Below, piece after piece: positions 10,648 to 22,700 of a stretch of DNA of 64,000 bases; within the stretch, counting starts at the first letter, position 1, and the number at the start of each line of letters is the position of its first letter. Made by a program: the position numbers and the translations under genes. The notes beneath the pieces are model-generated. The model was given only the letters and a program-made list of their open reading frames with translations. It had not been told where the DNA came from and did no database searches. Source of the stretch: Lasiodiplodia sp. COLG20 (lineage: Eukaryota > Ascomycota > Dothideomycetes > Botryosphaeriales > Botryosphaeriaceae); contig VNWV01000003.1 of NCBI GenBank assembly GCA_009801085.1, positions 1,674,001 through 1,738,000 on the forward strand, read 5' to 3'.

Positions 10648-13185
10648 ATGAGCGTCTTCTCGCCACAAGCCGCCGGCGGGCCGTCGCCTCCTGACCAACC
10701 GTTTGAGGGCTCGCTTCGTCGAGAGCGCGCATCCATTGCCGCCCAGGCCTGCGAGACCTGCAGGGCCCGCAAGTCCAAATGTGACGAACGCCGGCCAAAG
10801 TGCGGTCTCTGCCAGCGTGTGGGAGCCGACTGCCGCTACAGAGAGCCGCAGCCAACGAAGTAGGTTGTTTGCACAGCATGCGTTGCGACGCCGACTGACC
10901 GGTTCCAGGAAGGACAAGACCTTGGTCTTCATGCTGGACACTCTGCAGCGTATTGAGGCAAAGGTCGACCAGATGGGCAAAGCGGAGACTGGTGCGTATG
11001 ACTCTAGCCTCTACACAACCCCGCCGTCCGGTCGTCTCCCGTCGATTGGCAGCGCTTCGATGTTGGTGCAAGATCAAACGGTTCGAGACCAGGAACACCC
11101 ACCTCTGCAACAATCCCAGCCTCAGAGCCCGCTCAACATAGAGCAATCGCAAGGTTACCGAACCCCAGACGCTCAAATCTCCTCATCACACAAGGTCCTT
11201 CTTTGGCCATTCATCCACGCCCGTCTTGCCGAATTCGATGTGGACGTGGCAGAAGACCTCCAAGCGCTTACGCAAGAGGGCACGCCATGGTTTCTGCACC
11301 ACGAGTTGCGAAAGCACCCGGATCCCCTGCCCGCCGACGCACGCCTGGAGGCAGAGCCTGTCCCCGATCTCTTAGCTCCCGATGCCGCGAATAGAGTGCG
11401 ATTTCCGAAGCTCACCTACGAGGAAATGAAAACATACGCCGCTCATTACTTCAATACGTTCAACGTGCTGTACCTGGTCCTAGATCGGCAGAATTTCATG
11501 GATGTCGTGCTGCCAAAGGTTGCTAGTTACGGGTTCGGAGACGGCGATTACGATTCGATAATTTCTCTGTTGGTCTTTGCGCTGGGTAAAGTGGCCCTCG
11601 ACGGAACGCGGTCGGCACCGGTCGACAATGGACTGCCTTTCGAGAGCGGCGTGCGAGGGGGCACGCCAGATAGACCGCCAGGGCTTGATATATTCAATGA
11701 GGCTCGTCGGCGGTATGGCTTCGTAGCGAATCAATGCTCGGTTGAGACCATCCAGATCATGCTGCTATTGGCGTAAGTAAAAAAGGTGGTTTTTGGGTAC
11801 TAAGACACATTCTGAATGACTCAACCTTTAGAGTATACTACGAGTCCTGTGGCAGACACCTCGTAAGTCTACCAGCCTTCGATTTGGCACCCTGATATTC
11901 CTCTGCTGATCGTACTCCAGGACTTCTGGCGTGCTTCCCGAGCGGCCTCCACGGGCTTTCAAATCCTGGTCCGAAGGTAAGCAGTAAATCTAGACCGACG
12001 CATCCATGGGTTGTCTGACAATAGGTAGCTCGCAAATCGACTGGTTTACGGACAAAGGAAATCTTGTGAAAAGGCTGTACTGGACGTGCAACTCGATCGA
12101 GCAGTATTTACCATACCTGATTCCGCCGACAATCGAAATGTGCTGACGCTGGGCACAGCTGGTATCATTACGACCTCGATCTTCCGTGGACGGGAGTGTG
12201 TGACCATGAGGACGACATACCGCTTCCCGGCGAGCTTTTGGGCCAGAGGACCGAGGAAGACCAACAGACGGTCATGTACTTCCTCGCGATGATAGCTCTG
12301 CGTAAACTGGTGACGCGTGTCCACAAGGTCATTTTCGACGGTAGGTGACAAGCTCCCTACTTATAGTTGCCACCAGACCGCACGTCACGCGCATGGGGAT
12401 TCGGGCGCACGTTGTTGGGAGTCGGAGTATACTCCGTATCAGAAGCCACGCCCCTAATTTTGTTCAGGCCTTCCCGAACGTCAGCTAACTCATCTCGCAA
12501 CGCAGCATCCAAAGCGACGTCTGAGATACCCGAAGGATACGATGGACCCCCCACGCACGTCATACGTGAGCTCTCTCGCCAGCTCGATTCCTGGAGGTCC
12601 ATGTTGCCACGGCCCCTGCAGTGGGTTGACGAGCCATCCGAATGTCGCTTCGACTACTCTGACCCCGATTCACCGAAGGGCACAAGATCCTTTACTCCCA
12701 ACAGCACTCACACTCCCCCCAGAGAACCCATCAGCTTGGATCTTGCCATTGCACATTTACGTTCGCGGTACTACTACACGCGTTTCATCTTATACCGACC
12801 TTTCGTGTACAAAGTTCTCCACTGGCCGGCACTGACGACGAATGAAGACCGGCAACTCGCGGGACTGTGTATCAAGAGCACTCTGATGTGGCCGATTGCG
12901 CTTGCGCCCCCTAAGGACCGCAAGAGGCTGGTACCATACTTGTTCGTGTGGACGCAGAACTTCATCAGTATCTTGCTTGTTCTGCGGGTTACAACGGTTA
13001 GTAGTATCCTCGCCGATGTATGCCGCAGGACAATCGACAATACAGAACTGATGCTCACCGTCCAATGTCTTCTCGAGTGGCTTGCTGACATACGGACAAT
13101 CGATGGGATTGCTATGTGGAGCTGGAAGATATTAGACCCGTTATTCCGCGACGTCTTCCCACACATGTCCGCTGTCAATTCCTAG
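10648..13185 (+). CDS. Zn(II)2Cys6 transcription factor with fungal_trans domain
   Basis: Seven exons: 10648-10859, 10909-11772, 11832-11862, 11921-11976, 12029-12103, 12159-12340, 12506-13185; 699 aa. The DNA-binding cluster has Cys35, 38, 45, 52, 55 and 62 (C-x2-C-x6-C-x6-C-x2-C-x6-C), with the splice junction just after it. A short linker-helix region ([20 protein letters not shown]) may dimerise. The middle region has the fungal-specific regulator homology: [20 protein letters not shown], then [20 protein letters not shown], then [20 protein letters not shown]. Small exons of 31, 56 and 75 nt are required to keep the frame. The last intron (164 nt) is the least certain junction. The target genes are unknown. 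Confidence 0.85.
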
Positions 13186-14096
13186 CATTTTCTAGCAACC
13201 GCCACAAACCAACAGGGCGTTGAGTTTGAGGATGGCAAAATACTTGGCACCAGCGCTGGGTTGCCGCCCAGGGGTTGGGTGCGATTATTCAGAAATAGCT
13301 TCACTGGCTAGGAGATGACTCCGCATTTTGGCCGCAGATAGCTTGGTCTCCACGTGAGATGAAAGCTTCTGATTTCTTGGGTAGCTGTAAACTTGCTCAA
13401 CGACTTCACGACCGTCGAACGGGCTTTCCATCTGGGACATTCCCCGAATGATTTGTATCTGGGATTTTTGGAGCGAGTTCCAGTCTATTGGCGCTTCTTT
13501 TTTTTTCTTTTTTTGAGACGCTGCCCCGGTTAATCTTTTCTAGAAGATCGAGAACACCATACCCCTTGATGAATCCCATTGATTTCGTTCTGGCATGGTG
13601 GCGCTTGGTTCATCGACTCTATCTTCTGCAATAGGTGGACTAGGTACGCGTGGGCCTCGCACAGATGACGGATTTTGGACTTTTCTTCTCTTAGGTCACA
13701 GCATATGCCACACGAAAGTGGATCAGCAAATATAAGACGCGGGCCAACCATCGGCCCTGCATAGCATACAAAGGGGTATCGCAGCTGAAGGCTAGTGTGG
13801 ATTTGTTTTGTTCGTGTCTTGGGTAGCTTAAAATTCTACATACACGCCCGGACGATAGCTTCAGCTACCCGCATATGTTATTTTCCTATAAGAAAGAGCT
13901 GGGGCAGTACACGAAAAGCCCCACGCATGAGCATTTAGTGCTTGGTTCGTATTTTGGGTTCGTTCGAAACATGGTTGTGTTGTACATATTGCCGACTGTT
14001 GAGGCTGCGATTACATACCCAGGCACCCGCCGTGTGGTGCGTCTCTAGAAACACAGCTTCTCGGTTGTCAACGCAACTCCCAGTATCCACCAACGC
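13186..14096. other. Intergenic region with repeat copy D
   Basis: No gene is seen. It contains a T-rich tract at about 13497-13514 and the truncated repeat copy D. Confidence 0.5.
13769..13915 (+). repeat. MITE-like element, copy D (right end lost)
   Basis: Starts after TA (13767-13768) with CAAAGGGGTATCGCAGC and continues GGCTAGTGTGGATTTG, TTGGGTAGCTT, then the right palindrome arm CGGACGATAGCTTCAGCTAC and TATAAGAAAGAGCTGGGGCA. The left palindrome arm is deleted, and the right terminal repeat cannot be found. Confidence 0.75.
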
Positions 14097-14960
14097 ATGA
14101 TTGCCTCAAACAAGATGTCGGCCACTGATCTAACCCAAACCTCCAAAATTATCGACGGGAAGAAGTACTTCATCCCGCTAGGTATGACACCCGACTCACG
14201 CGCAGCCATAATTCCTTCGAACTTTGCCCCGCATTCCGGCCGCTCATGTGAGCTTTGACCTCACTCTCATCTAGAAAATAACCCGGAGGTTTTCTCCCAC
14301 CTCATCCGTGCGCTTGGTGTCTCCCCCAAGCTCGGCTTTCACGACGTCTACAGCCTGGATGAGCCGGGTTTGCTCGCCCTGGTCCCGCGCCCGGTCCTCG
14401 CGCTCATCTTCATCGCCCCGGGCCACGTCTACCACGCCGCCCGTGACGACGAGAACGCGCGCACGGAGCTTTACGATGAGGCGGGCCCCGAGCAGCCGGT
14501 CGTGTGGATGCAGCAGACGATCGGCGAGGCGTGCGGGCTGATGGCCTTGCTGCACGCCGTCTGCAACGGCGACGCGAAGAAGTACGTCATCCCTGGCTCG
14601 GTCATTGATGAGTTGAGGACGAAAGTGGTGCCGCTGAGGAGGGAGCAGCGCGCGCGCTTTCTCTACGACAGCGAAGCGCTGGAGAAGGCGCATGCGAGCG
14701 CGGCGGTGCTGGGCGACACAGGCGCGCCTGAGCTAGGGACTGTGGCAGAGGGCGCGTTCGTTTGCTTCGTGAAGGGCGATGATGGGCATCTGTGGGAGCT
14801 GGCCGGCTATGCAAAGGGCCCGTATGATCGGGGTGAGTTGGGAGAGGGTGAGGATATGTTGAGCGAGAGGGCGTTGAGTCTGGGAGTAAAGACTTTCATG
14901 GAAAAGGCGCCTGGAGAGACGAGATTCAGTCTTGTGGCGTTGGCACCGAACGAAGAATGA
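14097..14960 (+). CDS. UCH-family (peptidase C12) ubiquitin hydrolase-like protein, catalytic His and Asp absent
   Basis: Join 14097-14181 and 14275-14960 (93-nt intron), 256 aa. UCH enzymes cleave small adducts from the ubiquitin C-terminus. Seen: PLENNPEVFSHLIRALGVS near the N-terminus, the oxyanion Gln109 and nucleophile Cys115 in MQQTIGEACG, and the C-terminal ETRFSLVAL strand. By alignment to the family pattern L-H-F-x(n)-D-G-H-L-Y-E-L-D, the catalytic His falls on Ala189 (GAFVCFV) and the catalytic Asp on Ala205 (HLWELAG). Spacing (115 to 189, 189 to 205) matches the family, so the alignment is firm. It is probably catalytically weak or dead, and may be a ubiquitin-binding pseudoenzyme (inference). 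An alternative in-frame ATG is at 14115. Confidence 0.9.
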
Positions 14961-15685
14961 GGAACAAGATGCTATTCTGTAGCTGCTTAGGGAGCCTTTT
15001 GGCACCGTTTAGCGGGAAGTTTATGCTTCATATTAGTCTAGAAGAATTGTTGGTCTTGACCTCACTTCAATTGATACAGAGCAGCAGCACTCTATTTCAA
15101 TCGAACATGGAATAACTTTGGGCAGATAAGGATGGCGAGATAAATTAGTGGTGACAGTCTGTTTTGGCCTTTCCCCCTCACTCTGACCTGCTCACCATTG
15201 CACTGCGCATGGGAAATCAAAATAGGGACTGCACAGTCGGGTTTTAGCATTTATTCCTCTCGTATCATTTTGAGCTCGTGGTTGTCCGCAGACTTAGGCC
15301 CATGCAGCTCTTGGCTGGACTTGTATTTTGAGACAGATCTTAAGATAGAACTTTCGGTACCGTTGCGAGAATGCGAAAATGAGATATTCTGCTAAAGAGC
15401 AATTGTCTGGGTCGATGCCGGTTCAATGATTTCTGCCTTAGGAATCCAGGCGCGGGTAATGCTCGGTCGGCTAGGCGCGTTTTCAACGCGACGACGCATG
15501 TCGCCGCAGCCGCCGCGCTGCTGCTGGATAGCTGCACTCTCACACCTCACCTCGCCTTTTTCCATTGCTGCACCCACCCACCACCGCTCTTTCCCCGTTT
15601 GCACTTGCAGTCGCGCGCTAAGCCGCACGCGAGCAGCAGCCTCCCGCTCTATAATTTTCCGCGCGCTGCGCATCTTCTCTTCAAT
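14961..15685. other. Intergenic region / POB3 promoter
   Basis: No gene is seen. The stretch 15480-15680 is pyrimidine-rich (CACCCACCACCGC, CTCCCGCTCTATAATTTTCC), as expected for a fungal core promoter. TATAATT at about 15650-15656 could be a TATA-like element. Confidence 0.4.
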
Positions 15686-17706
15686 ATGTAAGTCAACCAA
15701 GCTCGTCCACCATCCAGCACTGCGACCACAATGTCTGCCTGGAAAGTTCATGCACCGGCCCCGACCGCTAACAAGGCGCCGCTCCCAAACAGGTCTGAGC
15801 CTCTTAGGGAGAGCTTCGACGGGATTTACCTAGACCTTTCGACGCTGCCGGGACGATGCCGCTTCGCTGAAGGCGGTCTTGGCTGGAAACCTTCTGCCGG
15901 CGGAGACACCTTTACTCTGGACAGCTCCAACATAACGCAGGCGCAATGGAGTCGCGCCTCGCGTGGCTACGAGCTGAGGGTCTACACGAAGAACACCGGC
16001 CTCATTCAGCTCGATGGCTTCCAGCAAGAGGTAGGAATAAGCGCGTTCCCAGCGGACATTTTGGCGGCGCTAACTTGCTCAGGACTTTGAGCGGTTGGCC
16101 AAGGTTTTCAAGATGTGGTACAGCATCAATCTCGAGAACAAGGAGCACGCTCTACGAGGATACAACTGGGGCAAGGCCGAGTTTGGCAAGTCGGAGCTGT
16201 CATTCAACGTCCAGAGCCGCCCGGCTTTCGAGCTGCCTTACTCCGAAATTGCCAACACCAACCTGGCTGGAAAGAACGAAGTTGCGATCGAATTTTCGCT
16301 CCCGGCAAACGGCGAAGACACGGGCACGAACGGCCATCTGGGTGGCGCCAGGGCTCGGGGCAAGAAGTCAGGCGGTGCGAGGGACCAGCTCGTGGAAATG
16401 CGGTTCTACATCCCGGGCACCGTGACGAAGAAGGAGAAGAAGGAGGACGGCGAGGACGTTTCCGAGGGCGACGAGGAAGAGGAGCACAATGCCGCCAGCC
16501 TATTCTACAACACGCTCATCGAGAAGGCAGAGATTGGCGAGATTGCGGGCGACACCTTCATCACGTTCGAAGACATCCTGCACCTCACGCCTAGGTATGC
16601 GATCTATGCTCCCGTTGATACATGGCTTGCTAACGCTGCTACAGAGGTCGTTTTGGCCTGGACATGTACGAGACTTCGTTCCGTCTTCGCGGCAAGACGT
16701 ACGACTACAAGATCCAGTACGATGCGATCAAGAAGTTCTTCGTGCTGCCGAAGCCCGACGATATTCACCAACTCATCACCATCGGCGTCGACCCGCCTCT
16801 GCGCCAAGGTCAAACCAGATATCCGTTTATTGTCATGCAGTTCAAGAAGGACGAGGAGTTGGACGAGCCGGTCCCGCTCAACATCGAGCCGGATGTGCTG
16901 GAGGAGAGATACAAGGGCAAGCTCGAGGCTCAGTACGAGGGCCCGATCTACCGTGTTGTTGCGCAATTGCTCCGTGGTCTGTCAGGAAGAAAGACGATTG
17001 CGCCGTCCAGGGATTTCATCAGTCACCACCAGCAGAGCGGTATCAAGTGTTCGATCAAGGCCAACGAAGGACACCTCTACTGCATGGACAAGAGCTTCTT
17101 GTTTGTGCCTAAGCCGGCCACTTACATCTCTTTTGACCAGATCTCGGTCATCACCATGTCTCGTGTTGGCGGGAACCTTTCGTCGAGCCGCACTTTTGAT
17201 ATCACGATCAGGATGAAGAACGGCTCGGATCACCAGTTCAGCAACATCAATCGGTAGGTGAACACGCAAACTGCGGCGAGGCGACAGCTAACCCTGTGGC
17301 ACAGCGAGGAGCAGACGCCCCTGGAGGATTTCTTCAAGATCAAGAACCTCAAGACGAAGAACGAGATGGTGGACGATGTGAGTAGCACCGTCTCGCGCGC
17401 GAATGCCTTTACTGACAAAGCCCTTTACAGTCCGGAGCGCTGCTTGCAGCAGCCCTCAACGACGACCTGGACGAGTCGGACGACGATCAGGTAGCAGTCA
17501 ACCGCGGTAGTGCCGACGAGGACTCGGAAGAACTAGACGAAGACTTCGAGGCCGAGAGCGAGTCGGAAGTGGCCGAGGAGTTCGACTCGGAGCACGAGAG
17601 CAGCGGCAGTGGCAGCGACGAGGAAATGGCAGACGCAGATGCAGACGGCGACGAAGACACGGAGATGGCGGAGCGGCCGAAGAAGAAGGCCAAAACGGAG
17701 AACTGA
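15686..17706 (+). CDS. POB3: FACT complex subunit Pob3 (SSRP1-like)
   Basis: Join 15686-15687, 15808-16030, 16083-16594, 16645-17253, 17305-17377, 17431-17706; 564 aa. Pob3 with Spt16 forms FACT, a histone chaperone acting in transcription and replication. Seen: N-terminal MESFDGIYLDLS, the dimerisation/SSRP1 region (EHALRGYNWGKAEF, PYSEIANTNLAGKNEVAIEF), tandem PH-like domains (RFGLDMYETSFRLRGKTYDY, GIKCSIKANEGHLYCMDKSF, FFKIKNLKTKNEMVDD), then an acidic tail and a basic end (RPKKKAKTEN, likely nuclear import). There is no HMG box, as usual in fungi. The first intron splits the initiator codon as AT^G. An ATG inside that intron (15731) would add a non-conserved 25-residue extension. Confidence 0.93.
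15688..15807 (+). promoter_or_regulatory. Start-codon-splitting intron; minimal uORF if unspliced
   Basis: 120-nt intron with a perfect GTAAGT donor, a branch site CCGCTAAC at about 15765-15772 and acceptor CTCTTAG. The donor G is the third base of an ATG in unspliced RNA, followed directly by TAA, so unspliced transcript begins with ATG-TAA. Splicing replaces that G with the first base of exon 2, giving ATG-GAG-AGC and the conserved Pob3 N-terminus. Confidence 0.75.
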
Positions 17707-18093
17707 GGGACGACGCGATTGGCGGGAGTTTTCCATTTCTAGAGTTGTAGTTTCAGTCCCTGCATGACGAGTACCCTGGGACAGCGGCGTTAATGGGGGC
17801 CGTGCGGGAAAAGACAGCTTTCTTCATTTGAATGGATGAATTGCGGGCGAATCACTACCTGTGCCGGCGGAGGGCGAGCTGGGGAGCGGAGAATATGCGG
17901 CGTCCCCGCACTTCCCTGGCGCATGCGCCGCGTGCCCGGGCAGTGTTGCCTGTGCGCCGTGCAAGTGCGCTCGACCAGGGAACGCCTCTCACCCACACCC
18001 AGACCACCTCCATCCCGGCGCCGCTCTCACCTCCGGAATGCGCTTTACATCCAAGGGCTCCCTGAGCGTGCGTCTCTGCGGACAGCTGGACAG
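17707..18093. other. 387-bp intergenic region
   Basis: Between the POB3 stop and the next regulator on the same strand. A GC-rich 5' leader is likely in its right half. No gene is seen. Confidence 0.4.
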
Positions 18094-20535
18094 ATGAGGT
18101 CGCGCACAGGCTGGTAAGCTGCCCATCCCCCAGCTCGCGCTCCCCGGCTGACAGCGTGCCGCCAGCCAGACGTGCCGCGTGCGAAAGCTGAAATGCGACG
18201 AACGGAAGCCCGTCTGCGGGCCATGCACCAAGGCCAATCGCGAATGCGTCTTCAATTCCGGCCTCATCTTCCGCCACCAGCAGAATGCCTCCATGAACGG
18301 CGACGGCGTCGGCGCCGATCAGGGTCTCAAGGGCTTCTACGCCTACAAGAACACCTTTGGCCACGACGCCGTCTGGCTGGACATTCCCAAGCAAGGTGCG
18401 TCGCACCGCCCACACGTGCAGCAGCCGCCAGGCGCTGACAGCCTGCAGTGAGATTCTGGAACACCACCGACCCCTATAATGAGCCCATGTCGCCCGAGTC
18501 CGAGACGTCGCCTGGCAGCGCGCCTGAACAGCCGCAATCCTCACAACAAGATGCGCAGACCATGCAGTGGCCCCTCGCCGACTCGTTCCCGCAGCCCGAC
18601 ACTCAGTCGTCCGCGCACGCTCTCCACGCTCTGTCTGCTGTGGCCACCAGCGACCACTATGCATACCTGCACCCGCGCGTGGGCCGCCACGACAGCACCC
18701 CCGTGCCTGATGCGCCACTGCGATCGAGCGCCAATCTGTCGGGCATGCACCCTCCCACGCCGCTTGCTCGCCATGCTGTCGATCCCCCCATATCGCCACC
18801 GGTGTCCATGACCTCGTCCACAAACCACAATATCGATTTCCTTTTGAACCACCCTTCGGCCGCGTCGCCGCCATTGGACCCCAGTCTGCAATCCCCATAC
18901 GCCCAGTCGGCACGGGAGGTGCTGCATGCAAGATCTGCAAGCTCACACATGTCAATGGGGTCCAGTTCGTTTGAGAGCAGTGTGGAGAACGACCATGAAA
19001 TTGCCTATCTTTTGAGGTATTATTCCGAGGGTCCAGGCCAGTGGATGGACTTGTTCGACCTCGGTTCATATTTTGCCTCATACGTACCGGTCAAGGCGCA
19101 GACGACTCCGGTGCTCAAGTACGCGGCCATAGCTTACTCTGCTAAGGCGCTTGGGCGCGTGAAGGGCAAGCGTCCAATAATGGGCGGAAACGCAATTCGT
19201 CATGCTCGCACCGAGCTGTATCCTAATACACATTCCGTCGACTGGTACCACAAGGCAACGGAATACTACGATAATGCCGTCTCCCTCCTCCGACAGGCGC
19301 TGCAGGATGACTCTCGTGGCATCTCGCAAGAGAGCGCTACCGGTGAGGGGCAGTGGAGACCCGCTGACGGTTCGGATGGCAGCTTTGGGCACACCAAGCG
19401 CACCAGCCTGTCGGGTTTCCCCGTGTCACGATGCAGCTCGGACGAGCTTCTCGCAGCTACGGCCATTCTCTGTGTTTACGAGTTCCTTGACGCGTCCGGT
19501 CCTGAATGGTCTCGCCACCTAAGCGGAGCAAAGTCCCTAATTGATATTGCAAAAGACAGCATGATGCCCCTGCAGCTCCCTTCCCCTGGCCTGGCTCTCC
19601 AATCACAGTCCGTGAAGCTTTCCAAGGCTAGGAAAGCGACATTCTGGAATGTAGCCCGGCAGGATATGCTCTCTGCATGTAAGTTTTGTCAGAGAAAGGA
19701 TCTCTCTACTAAACAGCGACGCTAATACGCCGCAGTCATCAACACCACCCAAACCCGGCTTGACACGGAAGACTTGCCAATGTGGAAAGATGCCGGACTG
19801 CAAATTGACGACAACGGGTTTATAATGCCTGTTGAGCCAACCACTAGTGGCTACCCTGAGAGCGGGAATGTGATGAAAGAAGATATGATTTCTAACTCCC
19901 TCGTCTGGCTCATGTCGAAATTAGTCAATTTCATGGCAGCTGGTGATGAGCTTCCGCCGCATCCCGACTCCCCCTGGGCTCAAGGAGTGCCGCAAAGGAC
20001 GCTACTTGACTACTGGACCTATCTCAAACGACAATTCCAGATATGGTTCGATGGCCTGCCTCTTACCTTTAAGCCTTGCGCTCGGATCCCGCCTTCCCGC
20101 ATTCCAAATTCCTTGGTTGACGACGACCTTGACTCCGTGCTCCCTGAGGTATGGTACAGTTTACCTATGTGCGCCTCCACAATGCAATCCTACCATATGT
20201 CCCAAGTCCAGCTTCTTCTGAACAAGCCACACGAGACGACCCAGGGGAGATCGACTATCTTTGCTCGCTTCAATTCCTACGAAAGCGCCGTCCAAGAAAG
20301 TCAGATGCATAGCCGAGAAATTGTCAGCATTGCTCTCTCGAGACCAGATGCTGCTGTGCGCATCAACTCTGTTCAGCCACTGTACACTGCGGGACAGTGT
20401 CTTGCGGATCCAAGAGAGCGACGTCTCGTCATTAAGCTGCTTCGAGAAATTGAGGCTGACACCGGTTGGGCTACTGATTACAGAGTGAACCAGCTCATTG
20501 AACAGTGGGAGTGGAGCGAGGGCGACGTTCCATGA
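18094..20535 (+). CDS. Zn(II)2Cys6 transcription factor
   Basis: Join 18094-18113, 18166-18395, 18449-19678, 19736-20535; 759 aa. The 20-nt first exon encodes only MRSRTG plus two bases. Together with exon 2 it gives the cluster Cys7, 10, 17, 24, 27 and 34 (GCQTCRVRKLKCDERKPVC), located at the very N-terminus. After it comes FWNTTDPYNEPMSPES, a segment common in fungal regulators with the PF11951-type (fungal_trans_2) domain. A Ser/Pro/His-rich linker covers about 95-250. The predicted regulatory domain follows from about 265 (HEIAYLLRYYSEGPGQWMDL, ATAILCVYEFLDASGPEWSR, FWNVARQDMLSAFINTTQT). The tiny first exon is easily missed. The regulated pathway cannot be told from sequence. Confidence 0.88.
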
Positions 20536-22537
20536 AACATCCATAACCAACGAGGAAAAATAAAATAAAAAATCAGACCATAGTTCTCAACCGACCAGGA
20601 CTTTTCAAGGCAAAGCTGGCACGGAGGAGGCCTACAACTCAGGGCTCGTGGTGATCCAGTAATTGTCGTGGCTGTGCCTTCAGTGGAAACAGATGGAAGG
20701 CGCCAGGCCCGTTAGATCAGTGGCACAAGACCGATACTGAGTGCGAGCCAATCTGCAGCTTCATTATTCTGCTATCAGAAGGCTAATGTCCTACGAAAGG
20801 CACAAGGAAGGGGATCGCCACGACCGAGATCGGCAGAATCGCTGCCCCGCCCACGGGAGGGCGGCTAGCGGAGAATTGTACAGCAACATCGTCTATCTAT
20901 CGTTGCCGTTGGGAGCTGACGGCCGTCACCACCGTCAGCCAAAATGTGCACAACGCCGATTTTGACGTTGATAAGTTCAACTGTGCGTTCGGGTCAGACT
21001 GAGACACCATCAACAACATTTTCTTCAAGCCGTTATTCCCACCCGGGCCTAGCGCTCCGGGCCTCCAGTCCCTGCCCTGCTTCCCACGCCACCCCCAAGA
21101 ACAATGGCGCTGGTTCCTTTACCTTTCCAATACAGATTTTACCTGACCAACTCCACGTTTACCCTGCTGCGGCATCTGCCCCATAACTCATCTTGCACCT
21201 AACTTATCGACGCATCGCCTCGATGCGCTAATAATCCTCCGGAACAGCCAACACTTCACGGCTTCGAGGAGGATAATACTTGGGATGATGAATCGAAGGA
21301 GAGGAGGTTGGGTAAAAAGAAAGAGCAACACCTCACTCCTGGCTTTTCCTCTTTTGGAATCGGTATGCTGAGGGGGGGCTTGAAGATAGGTGAAGATGAG
21401 GGGAAGGAAATGCTCGGTTGGATTCCAGGGAGTGGATGGAAGTTGAGACAGGTTGAGGATAGCTGGGATTGAGTTGTTTTGAACGGAAAATAACTGGGAG
21501 AAAGACTTTGGGAGCAAATTGCCGCTCATTTCAAGATGCAGATAAGAAGAGATCACCCTAAATGTAGAGAGCAACAAGCATGGTGGTGTGAAAAGAAATC
21601 CCACGAGGATGATAGAATCTGATTACAAGATATCATGTCAAACTCCATCATCACGCGTCGCTCCTTCGCCTTCGACGAGCCTCGGCTTCCCGAGCCGCAA
21701 TTTTCGAGGGTCCCAATAGCGAACAATTATAACAGGGTTACTCTGTAGTGTTACAGAAAAATTGATTGCTTCTGATTGTGAAACGGGTCCTCTAACACCG
21801 ACCGCCTCTTCTTTCGACGGTACACTAGGCGATGCACGTACCTACCTCTACCAGTCGGGGATAAGGGAAACCACGAGGAAGGTAGAGGATTGCTCAACCA
21901 ACCTTGAAGTTCGGGAAGAAGCGCGTGGCGTAGGAAGAAGGATGCGGGTACGCACGTACAGAAAAGGGGCCTAGTAGCATTGTACACGAGAAAAACATCG
22001 GGGATCTTTTGCACTGCAAAATCGGCGATGAAGTCACTTTTCGGCTTTTCTTCTTCTTAGGCTGCGGTCAGGCGCCATCCGTATCTTTACCCGTCGTACC
22101 TGGCAGTCAAGCGGCCCGGGGCTCACGTGGGGAGCCGCGCAGGCAGCTCGTTCATCCTACTTCGTTTTGCTGGCGGTGCAGACACCATGATGGTCAAGAG
22201 TCGAAAGTTGCTGGTTGTTGAATATAGTGGAACCATTCTTTTTCCTTCTCCTTTTTTTAGTGTTATTCCATAGCCCTTACGCAGAGCAGTGGAGCATAGT
22301 TGGGGGCTTCGATCGATGATGACCCAGTTGCCTTGGAGATTTTTCATCGGTCGATTAATAAGGATGCCAGGGATGTCGATCGAGAGATCTTTACATAGTG
22401 TGAGCTGTGGCTAGTGAGACTTGCTGTTTGCAGAACAGTGGCGACTCCGGGCGTCTAGATTGCGGCTTTCAATTGGCCCGTCGAGCTGAAGGTCTGGAGC
22501 TTGCTCCGGAACCGGTATCCACACGGGCACTCTCATA

Positions 22538-22700
22538 CAGAGGGGCTATAGATTATTTTTACAGTATTTGCTTTGCAAAGAATTATTCTACTTGTGCGGA
22601 CAGTTGAAGCTATCGTCCGGACACGAATGTACAGTTGCTAATTCGACATTTACGTCCGGACAATTACTTCAGCTAACCCTTCGGCTGCAATGCCCCTTCG
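22538..22700 (+). mobile_element. MITE-like element, copy E (shortened, both ends present)
   Basis: 163 bp between TA at 22536-22537 and 22701-22702. It starts CAGAGGGGCTATAG and ends TTCGGCTGCAATGCCCCTTCG. The central palindrome is kept (GTTGAAGCTATCGTCCGGAC / GTCCGGACAATTACTTCAGC, about 22605-22680), but the GGCTAGC parts of the terminal repeats and the second hairpin are missing. Confidence 0.82.

Noticed and set aside
9930..10694. 254-codon + strand open frame
   Set aside because: GC-rich region open in several frames at once; Arg/Pro/Ser-rich translation and overlap with the real regulator start.
15731..15807. ATG at 15731 as POB3 start
   Set aside because: Would add a non-conserved 25-residue leader; a perfect donor, branch site and acceptor instead give the conserved MESFDGIYLDLS start.
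17855..19081. 408-codon - strand open frame
   Set aside because: Opposite the zinc-cluster regulator; Arg/Gly/Ala-rich with no domain.
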